The notes under the pieces: model-generated
What the model saw: the letters and a program-made list of their open reading frames with translations, nothing else
Databases searched by the model: none
Told to the model about the DNA's origin: nothing
NCBI GenBank assembly: GCA_017418645.1
Contig: JAFOND010000228.1
Span: 1-32,296, forward strand
DNA length: 32,296 nt
Source of the DNA: Lachnospiraceae bacterium
GTDB lineage: Bacteria > Bacillota > Clostridia > Lachnospirales > Lachnospiraceae
Direction of reading: 5' to 3'
Made by a program: the position numbers and the translations under genes
Shown here: in pieces, positions 25,560 through 32,296 of the stretch
Numbering within the stretch: position 1 is the first letter of the stretch
How the letters are laid out: each line of letters opens with the position of its first letter

Positions 25560-27530
25560 TTACATATAAGTTTCGTATTCCGACTTCGGAACCGGCTTTG
25601 AATAGAAATATCCCTGGATCATATCGCAGCCCTGGCCGGCAAGAAAATCCACCTGTTCCTTTTCTTCCACGCCTTCGGCAACGGTACGCATTTTTAATTT
25701 TTTTGCAAGATTAATAGCTTCCGATACAACGATCTCACCCCGCTCTCCCGCATCCTCTCCCCGGAAGAATTCCGCATCGAGTTTTAATACATCCAGCGGC
25801 ATGTCCTTTAAAGAATTAAGTGAAGAATATCCCGCTCCGAAATCGTCCATGGAAACGGAGAATCCGTTACTCTTCAACTGGTTTATTGTCTGTATCATCG
25901 CATCCTTATCATCAAAGAATGCGCTCTCCGTAAGCTCGATCTCTATGAGTTCATGCGGGCATCCGGCTTCATCCACCATCCTTGCTATCTGATTTGCAAG
26001 ATCCTTCTCAACGAAATGCGCTCTCGACACGTTAACGGAAACGGGCACGCATTTTAAGCCTTTGTCCAGCCATGCCTTCTGATCTCTTGCAACATGCGCA
26101 ATCATGTAATGATCGATCTCAGTGATAAAACCGTTTTTTTCAAACAGGGGGATAAAACGTCCCGGAGGTATGATCTCGTTTTCCGAGAACTGCCATCTGA
26201 TGAGCGCTTCCGCGCCTTTTAAGGTATCGTTTCTCGGATCGTATTTCGGCTGATAATATACTTTGAATTCTTCGTTCTTAAGAGCTGCCCACTGTCTTTC
26301 CTGAACGGTATTTTCCCATTTCTGCTCGTCCAAAAGACTGCTTCCGAAGATCTTTACGGGATTATCGTCGGAATCGCTTATTGCTGCCTGCGCAGCGCAG
26401 GCATTGTTATAGATATCATCCACAAAAATATCTTTTCTTCGGGTTCCGTCCGCCGGTAAAAGACACGCTCCCGCACGGAATTTGAAATTATGACCATCCT
26501 CGATATGCGTCAGTCTGTCAACAAGCCCCCGAAGGCGGCGCATAAGGCTGTCCTCATCCTCATATCTTAAAAGAAGCGCAAAGTTCGATGTCGTTGCATG
26601 CGCGCAGATTTCGTCGTTTCCCAGTTCCCTTGTTATCGCAATGTTAACCTTAGAAAGATATTCCTCTCCTTCTGCGATGGAATGACAGAGGCAATAGTTT
26701 CTGTAGTTGTTAAAGATAAGATTTACGGCGGCGAAGTTTTTCTTTTTACTTAACGCGCCGTGGATTCTCTTATCCCCGTATACGAGATAATAGTTCCAGT
26801 TTTTACCTCTTGTAACAAAGTCTTCGTAAAAGAGAGCCTTAACTCTTTTTGACTTAACAAAGGCGGTTATGATGCTTATAAGCATTATAATACCAAGAAC
26901 AACGACCACGGTAGCTACCGCAGCAACAATCTCTCCCATAAGGACAATATCTCTCCTTCTGAAAGAGAAAACCGCTTTTCCGATAAGCTGTTCTCCGCCG
27001 CCGGCGTCAACAGAGATCCATAACGGAAGATTCAGGCTGTCTTCCTTTGCTTTATCAAGCATGTCCCATAATTCACGGAGATTAAGGTTTATGTTTCCAT
27101 TATTCTTCGGAAACAGGAAATCATTTTCCGTATCCTTATAAACAATGTATCCTTCTGTTCCGTTTGAAAGGACAAGGTCGTTTTTTTCGGTACTGCAGGT
27201 ATCTTTGCCTTTCGAGAAAATCCGATTTCCCGATGCATCTTCGATAATGAAGTCTCCGGGTGTTTTGTTAAGAACCGTCAATATATCCCCGTATGTTTTT
27301 CCTTCTTCATATATCTTTGCAACCGTGTATATCTTACTGTATTCTTCAGAAAACTTCGATTCAAGAACATACTCCACAAAGAATCCGCCTATAAAAGCAA
27401 ACAAGGCGCTCACAGAGAAAAGAAGTAAAAAGCTGGCGATCACCGATCCGATGGAATCGCTGTTCTTTACCTTTCTGAAGATCTTCATTCTTTTTTTCTT
27501 TATTGTGTTTCTGTTCTGAGATTTTGACAT
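25560..27530 (-). CDS. Membrane c-di-GMP phosphodiesterase with degenerate GGDEF (EAL protein)
   Basis: Predicted to hydrolyse c-di-GMP to pGpG. The 656 residues have TM1 near 30-54, an extracytoplasmic sensor of about 140 residues, TM2 near 200-224, a degenerate GGDEF domain (SNFALLL where GGDEF would be, about 310-320) and a full EAL domain. The EAL domain keeps EALIRW (Glu about 441), VSVNVSR, IELTES, SMDDFGAGYSSL, the Lys of LKLDAEF, AEGVE and QGYFYSKP, so catalysis is expected. The GGDEF cannot make product and may act as a GTP-sensing regulatory domain. The start at 27530 has only a weak GGGGTAA before it; Met15 (MKIFRK) is an alternative. It follows the HAD gene after 6 bases. Confidence 0.93.
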   Translation of the reverse strand: MSKSQNRNTIKKKRMKIFRKVKNSDSIGSVIASFLLLFSVSALFAFIGGFFVEYVLESKFSEEYSKIYTVAKIYEEGKTYGDILTVLNKTPGDFIIEDASGNRIFSKGKDTCSTEKNDLVLSNGTEGYIVYKDTENDFLFPKNNGNINLNLRELWDMLDKAKEDSLNLPLWISVDAGGGEQLIGKAVFSFRRRDIVLMGEIVAAVATVVVVLGIIMLISIITAFVKSKRVKALFYEDFVTRGKNWNYYLVYGDKRIHGALSKKKNFAAVNLIFNNYRNYCLCHSIAEGEEYLSKVNIAITRELGNDEICAHATTSNFALLLRYEDEDSLMRRLRGLVDRLTHIEDGHNFKFRAGACLLPADGTRRKDIFVDDIYNNACAAQAAISDSDDNPVKIFGSSLLDEQKWENTVQERQWAALKNEEFKVYYQPKYDPRNDTLKGAEALIRWQFSENEIIPPGRFIPLFEKNGFITEIDHYMIAHVARDQKAWLDKGLKCVPVSVNVSRAHFVEKDLANQIARMVDEAGCPHELIEIELTESAFFDDKDAMIQTINQLKSNGFSVSMDDFGAGYSSLNSLKDMPLDVLKLDAEFFRGEDAGERGEIVVSEAINLAKKLKMRTVAEGVEEKEQVDFLAGQGCDMIQGYFYSKPVPKSEYETYM

Positions 27531-27536
27531 AGTATT

Positions 27537-28184
27537 TTACCCCAGCAAGTAATTCGTAATTTCTTCAGTGGTATCGAGAAGCGTTATAGGATTCGTGGCC
27601 AGGAGACTCTCCCTGCTTCCGAAGCCGTATGTTACACCAATGAAGTCAAGATTGCATTCTTCAGCGCCTTTGGCATCATAAACTGTATCTCCGATAAGAA
27701 CCGACTCCTCTTTTTTTATGTCCGGATGCAACGTGAAGCAGGCTTCAAGAACTTCCGTTTTTGTCTCGCGGGAAGCATCCGCGCTGGAGCCCACTATATC
27801 ATAAAAAAGATCAGTTATGCCAAAATGGTCCGTTATTATCCTGCATGCCTTGTCATGCTTTGAAGATGTAACAAAACACTTAAAGCCTTTATCATTAAGA
27901 GTTTTTAAACAGTCGACAATTCCGGGATAGAGCGTACATTCAAAAATTCCGCCCTTATGGTATTCCTCGCGGTATATCTCTATCGCGCGCATAATCTCCG
28001 TTTCCGGGAGTTTGAACCTGTTTCCGAAAGTATCGGACAAAGGCGGGCCAACACATTTTTTTAATTCGCTTTCCGGGGCATCGTTTATTCCGTAAAATGT
28101 GAGCGCATGTTTTATGCATCTCATAACTCCGGGGCCGGAATCTATAAGGGTTCCGTCCATGTCGAAGAGTATTGTGTTATACAT
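27537..28184 (-). CDS. HAD-superfamily phosphatase (phosphoglycolate phosphatase-like)
   Basis: The 215-residue enzyme (from the ATG at 28184) carries the HAD motifs in order: nucleophile DMDGTLID, motif II TSS, motif III Lys in the ETKTEVLEACF region, and motif IV GDTVYDAKGA. A helical cap sits between motifs I and II, as in subfamily IA phosphatases such as Gph and PpaX. The substrate is unknown. An earlier ATG at 28214 adds 10 residues but has no ribosome binding site, whereas GAGG lies 8 bases before 28184. The gene precedes the EAL gene by 6 bases, so the two are probably co-transcribed. Confidence 0.9.
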   Translation of the reverse strand: MYNTILFDMDGTLIDSGPGVMRCIKHALTFYGINDAPESELKKCVGPPLSDTFGNRFKLPETEIMRAIEIYREEYHKGGIFECTLYPGIVDCLKTLNDKGFKCFVTSSKHDKACRIITDHFGITDLFYDIVGSSADASRETKTEVLEACFTLHPDIKKEESVLIGDTVYDAKGAEECNLDFIGVTYGFGSRESLLATNPITLLDTTEEITNYLLG

Positions 28185-28274
28185 TGTTAAATCCTCATTT
28201 TCTCGTTTTTTCATACACGGGAAATTTTAACACTTTTTTTATAAAAAGGCATTGCAAACATTTGTTCGCGTGGT

Positions 28275-28299
28275 ATAACAGGCGCAGAGCGCCTGTTAT
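28275..28299. repeat. Perfect 11-bp inverted repeat with 3-base loop
   Basis: The arms ATAACAGGCGC and GCGCCTGTTAT are exact reverse complements separated by AGA. No T run follows on either strand, so it is not a standard terminator. It may be an RNA hairpin, an operator, or a copy of a dispersed palindromic repeat. Confidence 0.75.
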
Positions 28300-28313
28300 C
28301 GCATACGGTCGTC

Positions 28314-28335
28314 AAATGCAAATAAATTTGCATTT
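28314..28335. repeat. Perfect 10-bp inverted repeat overlapping the pyk-like promoter
   Basis: The arms AAATGCAAAT and ATTTGCATTT are exact reverse complements with a two-base spacer. The right arm contains the possible -35 box of the plus-strand promoter, which suggests an operator rather than a terminator. Confidence 0.7.
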
Positions 28336-28450
28336 TCCTCGTCGTTTTGTAGTATAATATGCTGCTAAGAGACGTTGCCAAGACTGCGGTTGGCCTTTGC
28401 CACGGTTTTTATTCTTTGTCAATCTGAGAACGAAAGGGTGATATACAAAA

Positions 28451-29485
28451 ATGCAGACCATTAACTACGAAATCTTCGGTACTCTGGGACCCGCCTGTGC
28501 GGACAGAGTAATAATAATAGAAATGGCGGATGCGGGAATGACCGGCATGCGTCTTAACCTTTCGCATATTTCTCTCCCAAAGGCGGAAGGGATGCTAAAG
28601 GAATTAACAGCCGCAAACGAAATGCTGATTGATGAGGGAGGCAAGCCCCTCGATCTTCTTATAGATCTTAACGGTCCGGAACTTCGTGTAGCGGAAATGA
28701 CAAAGCCAAAGGAGCTTCTTGAGGACGAATTATACGAGATACCCTTTAAAGAGAATGTCCTTCCGCTGTTAAAAGAAGGACAGACTTTGCTTTTTGATGA
28801 TGGAAAGCTTAAAGGGAAGATAGAAAAAATAATTCCCATCCTTTCCGAAAATGAAGAAAACGATTATCCTTCCGGCGGAAAGAAAAAGGTCATGATCCGG
28901 ATTTCCCGGGGTGGAACCCTTTTCGGAGGAAAAAGTATTAAGATAAAAGGTGTCGAGACCGATCTTTCGCCACTTACTTTAGAAGACATCAACAATCTTT
29001 CATGCGCCGCAAAATACGGTGTCACTGCAGTCATGCAGCCGTTTTGTACAAATGCAAAAGACGTGTCATTCGTTAGAAAGAAAATGAACGAATTCGGTCT
29101 GGAAGATGCTCGGCTTTTTGCAAAGATTGAAAGCATAGAGGGTGTGGAGAATCTTTCCGAGATCGCGGACGTTTCCGATATGATCGTTATTGCCCGCGGT
29201 GACCTTGGAAATGATGTTCCTCTTTATCATCTTCCTGCGGTGCAGAAGAAGATCGAAAACAAATGCAAAGAAAAAAACATCCCCTACCTTGTGGTAACGG
29301 AGATGCTTTCTTCCATGATAGAAAATGAACGCCCGACCCGCGCGGAGGTTTCGGATATATTCCATGCTGCATACTGCGGAGCGTCAGCGGTTATGGTTAC
29401 AAACGAAACCGCTGTCGGCAAGCATCCCGTTGAAGTTATGAGGATGCTTACGAAGACGTTTTTTGAAGGTTTACCCAAACAATGA
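28451..29485 (+). CDS. Short pyruvate kinase-like protein lacking the C-terminal domain
   Basis: The 344 residues follow the pyruvate kinase core: GTLGPAC, the substrate loop MRLNLSH, DLNGPELR, a B domain near 75-170, FAKIESIEGVENL with the catalytic Lys and Glu, IARGDLG, VVTEMLSSM with the catalytic Thr, and PTRAEVSDIFHA...ETAVGKHPVEVMRM. The roughly 120-residue allosteric C domain is missing and the protein ends directly after the barrel. Differences from canonical enzymes include DLNGPE in place of D-x-K-GPE, and TEMLSSM in place of TQMLESM. The usual full-length enzyme is about 470-580 residues, so this is a short paralogue, possibly active but not allosteric. AAAGGGTGAT precedes the ATG. 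Its 3' end overlaps the convergent symporter gene by 15 bases. Confidence 0.85.
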   Translation: MQTINYEIFGTLGPACADRVIIIEMADAGMTGMRLNLSHISLPKAEGMLKELTAANEMLIDEGGKPLDLLIDLNGPELRVAEMTKPKELLEDELYEIPFKENVLPLLKEGQTLLFDDGKLKGKIEKIIPILSENEENDYPSGGKKKVMIRISRGGTLFGGKSIKIKGVETDLSPLTLEDINNLSCAAKYGVTAVMQPFCTNAKDVSFVRKKMNEFGLEDARLFAKIESIEGVENLSEIADVSDMIVIARGDLGNDVPLYHLPAVQKKIENKCKEKNIPYLVVTEMLSSMIENERPTRAEVSDIFHAAYCGASAVMVTNETAVGKHPVEVMRMLTKTFFEGLPKQ

Positions 29486-30862
29486 GAACGACTGCAGGAA
29501 GAGGATGATAAGAAGCACCGGAGCGATGTATTTTATCATCACAACGTAAAGATTCTTTCTTCCGAAGCGGCTGCCGTTCTTTTCAACTTCGTCGATAACA
29601 TATTTCGGACTTGCAAAGTAACCGACAAGGATACATGTTGCAATCGCAACGATCGGCATGAATAAGTAGTTACTGATGTAATCCATTATATCAAGGATCT
29701 GTCCGGTACTTCCGTTCGGAAGCTTAACCTCGAAGTACAGGCTGTTATAGCCGAGACAAACGATAACTCCGAAAACCAGCGCTATCACTGTTTCGATAAT
29801 AGCGGCGTGCTTTCTCTTTAATTCAAATCTGTCGCAGAAGCTGGATACAACGGCTTCCATAACGGAAACTGCACTGGTAAGAGCCGCAAAGAGCACCATT
29901 GCAAAGAACATGATTCCGACAACGCGACCGGTTACGCCCATCTGCGCAAACACCTTCGGAAGATAGATAAACATGAGTCCCGGACCGGATGCTTCAAGGC
30001 CTTCGCGTCCCATGAAAACATATACCGCGGGGATGATCATGACACCGGCAAGGATTGCTATCGCCGTATCAAATATTTCTATTTCGTTAATCGATTTTCC
30101 CAGGTCAGCCTTATCATCAACGTATGAACCGTATGCTACCATGATACCCATCGCAATACTAAGGGAGAAGAAAAGCTGTCCCATTGCATCGAGCACGATG
30201 GAAACAAACTTTCCGATGGTAAGACCGGTAAAATCCGGAATGAAGAGGATCTTTAATCCGTCGATACCCGTTCTTACAACGTTTCCATCCTTGTGCGAGA
30301 TCGTAAGCGAGAAAACGGATATTATAAGAACAAGAACAACAAGTACCGGCATAATAAACTGTGAGGCTCTTTCGATTCCCTTGTTTACGCCGCCGAGGAC
30401 GATGATCGCGCAGAGGAAAAGGAAGATAACGGTTGTTAGTATCGGTTCGGTTGAAGATGTTATAAATCCCGTAAAATAATCGTCTCCCGCTGCAGTTTCT
30501 CCGGCGCCCGTCAAAAATACGATAAGGTATTTAAGAACCCAGCCGCCGATCGCACAATAATACGGCATGATTATCATCGGAACAAGACATGCAAGGGTTC
30601 CTATCCATCTGAACTTGGGGTGAAGGTGCTTATAAGCCGTAAGCGGGCTTTCCTTGGTGCTTCGTCCGATGGCGATCTCCGTTGTAAGGAGCGTGTAACC
30701 GAACGTCAGTGCAAGAATAAGATATACGACGATAAACAGTCCGCCGCCGTCCTTTGCGGCAAGATACGGGAAACGCCATATGTTTCCGAGACCTACCGCC
30801 GAGCCTGCTGCCGCAAGCACAAATCCCAGTGTTCCTTTAAATGAGCTTCTTTTCTTTTTCAT
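29471..30862 (-). CDS. Sodium-dependent transporter, NSS/SNF family
   Basis: This is a membrane symporter of the LeuT-type family that couples Na+ entry to uptake of an amino acid or related solute. The 463 residues open with LGFVLAAAGSAVGLGNIWRFPYLAAKDGGGLF, the NSS signature with the unwound TM1 sodium and substrate site. About eleven or twelve segments follow, including GQLFFSLSIAMGIMVAYGSY (TM6) and FAALTSAVSVMEAVVSSF (TM8). Substrate selectivity cannot be read with confidence. GAAGGAAC precedes the ATG, 18 bases after the glycosyltransferase stop. The 3' end overlaps the pyruvate kinase-like gene on the other strand, leaving no room for an independent terminator. Confidence 0.95.
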   Translation of the reverse strand: MKKKRSSFKGTLGFVLAAAGSAVGLGNIWRFPYLAAKDGGGLFIVVYLILALTFGYTLLTTEIAIGRSTKESPLTAYKHLHPKFRWIGTLACLVPMIIMPYYCAIGGWVLKYLIVFLTGAGETAAGDDYFTGFITSSTEPILTTVIFLFLCAIIVLGGVNKGIERASQFIMPVLVVLVLIISVFSLTISHKDGNVVRTGIDGLKILFIPDFTGLTIGKFVSIVLDAMGQLFFSLSIAMGIMVAYGSYVDDKADLGKSINEIEIFDTAIAILAGVMIIPAVYVFMGREGLEASGPGLMFIYLPKVFAQMGVTGRVVGIMFFAMVLFAALTSAVSVMEAVVSSFCDRFELKRKHAAIIETVIALVFGVIVCLGYNSLYFEVKLPNGSTGQILDIMDYISNYLFMPIVAIATCILVGYFASPKYVIDEVEKNGSRFGRKNLYVVMIKYIAPVLLIILFLQSFSLFG

Positions 30863-30880
30863 TTTTGTGTTCCTTCTTTT

Positions 30881-31930
30881 TTAGTATTTGAATTCTCTGT
30901 CCTTCAAGCTGTCGGCAAGCGCAAGATAATACTCCTGCTGCTTATCCATTCCCTTTTCGTCGCAAAGGTCTGCCGCGCCGTTCAGGCAATGGATAAGTTT
31001 TTTTCTGTTGGCCTCGGATTTTACTCCGATGTCCATTATGCATAAAGTTTCAAAGAGAGCATTTATGTACCACACGGATGCTTCCGCATCATCTTCTTTG
31101 TCCTCATAATACTGTGCAAGGAGGACGCATGATTCGCTGTTCGGGTCCCCCGTGGAAACCGGCTTCATTATATATTTGAAGAATCCCGGTTCGTCGCCGG
31201 ACAAAAGTTTTGCCTTGGCGATAACCGTATATGCCTCGTTTGCAAGATCAACGGGGATCGCACCCTTCGATTCCATATCCATGAGGATGTCCGCGCCGTT
31301 GGAGAGTTCATCCGCCTCTCCCCACTTAAAGAGCTCCTTGCAATACATCTGGAGGATGTTTTCCGAAAGATATCCGTCACGTTTATATGCCTTTTCGAAT
31401 ATGGAAAGATCCCGCCTGCTGTGAAGGTCCTTCGGACGATGCTGGATCCTTATATCGCTGTCGAATACAACGGGCTGAAGCCTTACGGTCTCATGGATCG
31501 GATCCTCCCAGACAAAATGTCTCTCCCTTTTATAAAGTTTGGGGCGAAGTTCCTCCTTTGAATTAAGGACCGTCCGGATGCCATCCTCAACATAAAGCAT
31601 CTGTACCATCTCTATCTCCGGCACGATGTTTTCCTTCAGGATCTTAAACTTTTCCCGGTCTTCCGGAAGAAGCTCTTCGTCCGCATCCGCGCTGTATATA
31701 TATTCCATCGACGCTTTCGAAAAGGCGAAATTTCTCGCCGCAGAAAAATCGTCGTTCCACTCAAAATCAAATATCCTTGAGGTATATTTTGCCGCGATTT
31801 CCTTTGTGCGGTCAGTGCTTCCGGTGTCCACGATAACGATCTCGTCGCAAAGATCCACCACGGAATTTAGACACCTCTCAAGGTTTTCTTCTTCGTTTTT
31901 TACGATCATGCAAAGTGATATTGTTGCCAT
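30881..31930 (-). CDS. Family 2 glycosyltransferase with TPR-like C-terminal region
   Basis: The 349 residues begin with a GT-A fold of the SunT-like GT2 group: ISLCMIVKNEEENLERCLNSV, IVIVDTGSTDRT and the DxD-type YSADADEE metal site, then WEDPIHE. The C-terminal 150 residues are helical with TPR-like spacing (ILMDMESKGAIPVDLANEAYTVIAKAKLL, then SCVLLAQYYEDKEDDAEASVWYINALFE). Related proteins glycosylate peptides, proteins or cell-surface glycans; the acceptor is unknown. The ATG at 31930 has GAGGAAC before it and shares one base with the stop of the upstream gene (TAATG), so translation is coupled. A longer start at 31957 lacks a ribosome binding site. Confidence 0.92.
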   Translation of the reverse strand: MATISLCMIVKNEEENLERCLNSVVDLCDEIVIVDTGSTDRTKEIAAKYTSRIFDFEWNDDFSAARNFAFSKASMEYIYSADADEELLPEDREKFKILKENIVPEIEMVQMLYVEDGIRTVLNSKEELRPKLYKRERHFVWEDPIHETVRLQPVVFDSDIRIQHRPKDLHSRRDLSIFEKAYKRDGYLSENILQMYCKELFKWGEADELSNGADILMDMESKGAIPVDLANEAYTVIAKAKLLSGDEPGFFKYIMKPVSTGDPNSESCVLLAQYYEDKEDDAEASVWYINALFETLCIMDIGVKSEANRKKLIHCLNGAADLCDEKGMDKQQEYYLALADSLKDREFKY

Positions 31931-32296
31931 TATTGTTCCTCTATTGTTGTCATGCAAAGAAGCGCCGGCCGTGCCGTCACATGCTGTATAGCTTCTTTAA
32001 GCGTGGCGTATGGCGTTGTTGCCACATACTTTCCTTTTGAATCCCGCCGGTACGCGTTATGGATAACATACCCTTTGTCCGTCTTTTCAATGCACACCGT
32101 GTGCAGCGCTTTAAAGAGATTGTATTTGTCGTTGAAAACCGTGGCGACGGCAAGATCGGGGGTTACATTGGCATTAAGCCGGAAGCCCACCTTCTTCCCC
32201 GGGCAGTGTTTTTTCATATAGAAAAAGATTGCAATCGGCGAGACACCAAGGGCTCCCCGAAGCGCGGATCCCAGTTCCTCGAAAGCATACAAAACC
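31930..32296 (-). CDS. 3' part of an unrecognised protein, possibly papain-like
   Basis: Only the last 121 or so codons are inside the window; the start lies beyond the right edge. An apparent TTG at 32292 is not taken as the start because the frame stays open to the edge. Visible text includes GSALRGALGVSPIAIFFYMKK, VFNDKYNLFKALHTVCIE and TDKGYVIHNAYR, and the end is LLCMTTIEEQ. A His followed about 15 residues later by an Asn after a hydrophobic strand (ALHTVCIE...YVIHNAY) is the pattern of the C-terminal half of papain-like cysteine peptidases, but the catalytic Cys would lie outside the window, so this is a weak suggestion. It is coupled to the glycosyltransferase by a TAATG overlap. Confidence 0.6.
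   Translation of the reverse strand, partial: VLYAFEELGSALRGALGVSPIAIFFYMKKHCPGKKVGFRLNANVTPDLAVATVFNDKYNLFKALHTVCIEKTDKGYVIHNAYRRDSKGKYVATTPYATLKEAIQHVTARPALLCMTTIEEQ

Larger units (their letters stand above)
28185..28450. promoter_or_regulatory. Divergent intergenic region with hairpins and promoter
   Basis: This 266-base gap between the HAD gene (minus) and the pyruvate kinase-like gene (plus) holds no convincing small gene. It contains two perfect inverted repeats (28275-28299 and 28314-28335), a plus-strand -10 box TATAAT at 28353-28358 with a possible -35 TTGCAT at 28328-28333 (19-base spacing), and a short leader with competing hairpins (28377-28410). The minus-strand promoter for the HAD gene is not clear; TTAAAAT just upstream of its longer start is a possible -10. 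Confidence 0.55.

Noticed and set aside
28275..28299. Hairpin as a terminator for either divergent gene
   Set aside because: Both flanking genes point away from it and no T run follows on either strand.
31931..31957. Longer start for the glycosyltransferase
   Set aside because: GAGGAAC directly precedes the ATG at 31930 and the family opening ISLCMIVKNEE follows within three residues; the longer start has neither.

Overview
The window reads as chromosome from a low-to-mid GC Gram-positive Clostridia member, most likely Lachnospiraceae. The evidence is AGGAGG-type ribosome binding sites on nearly every gene, a lipoprotein signal on the solute-binding protein, a LacI-controlled glycogen/maltodextrin operon, a VTC-domain + DUF4956 pair, an ECF sigma/beta-propeller pair, and several c-di-GMP proteins. 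The family assignment is inference from gene content. I see no rRNA, tRNA, CRISPR array, insertion sequence or phage module. Coding density is very high, and no stretch longer than 300 bases lacks a gene.

Layout. 1-6871 (minus): a promoter in the 3' end of a histidine kinase gene drives a solute-binding lipoprotein, permease and ATPase of the TrpXYZ-like ABC family. The transcript apparently runs on through ftsH and uvrC, with 4-base or 11-base overlaps between the last four genes. 6868-14648 (minus): seven collinear genes with gaps of 22 bases or less. In order of transcription they are a bare 7TM protein, a 7TM protein with a degenerate GGDEF-like tail, a degenerate tandem GNAT, a tandem GNAT with an intact acetyl-CoA loop, a 760-residue helical protein I do not recognise, an OmpR-type regulator and a sensor kinase. 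14649-16240 (minus): a membrane diguanylate cyclase with its own promoter. 16249-18927 (minus): an ECF sigma factor and a membrane-anchored beta-propeller protein, ending in a hairpin terminator. Divergent from these, 19014-20498 (plus) holds the VTC-domain protein and the DUF4956 membrane protein, which end at a bidirectional terminator.

20543-25516 (minus): malQ-lacI-glgP, an overlapping operon for maltodextrin/glycogen breakdown. It has a strong promoter, and a perfect LacI-type operator touches the -10 box. 25560-28184 (minus): a HAD phosphatase and an EAL c-di-GMP phosphodiesterase with a dead GGDEF domain. The 28185-28450 gap has two perfect hairpins and a possible leader attenuator in front of a short pyruvate kinase-like gene (plus). 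That gene's 3' end overlaps, tail to tail, an NSS-family sodium symporter. The symporter follows a TPR-glycosyltransferase and a gene cut by the right edge.

Functional themes are signalling (two GGDEF/EAL proteins plus one degenerate GGDEF-like protein, a two-component pair, an ECF sigma factor), storage-glucan and polyphosphate-type metabolism, and uptake. The strongest candidate for something undescribed is the 8828-14582 block. It contains two duplicated gene pairs (7TM/7TM and GNAT/GNAT) and a large unrecognised protein, directly followed by a two-component system and preceded by a diguanylate cyclase.
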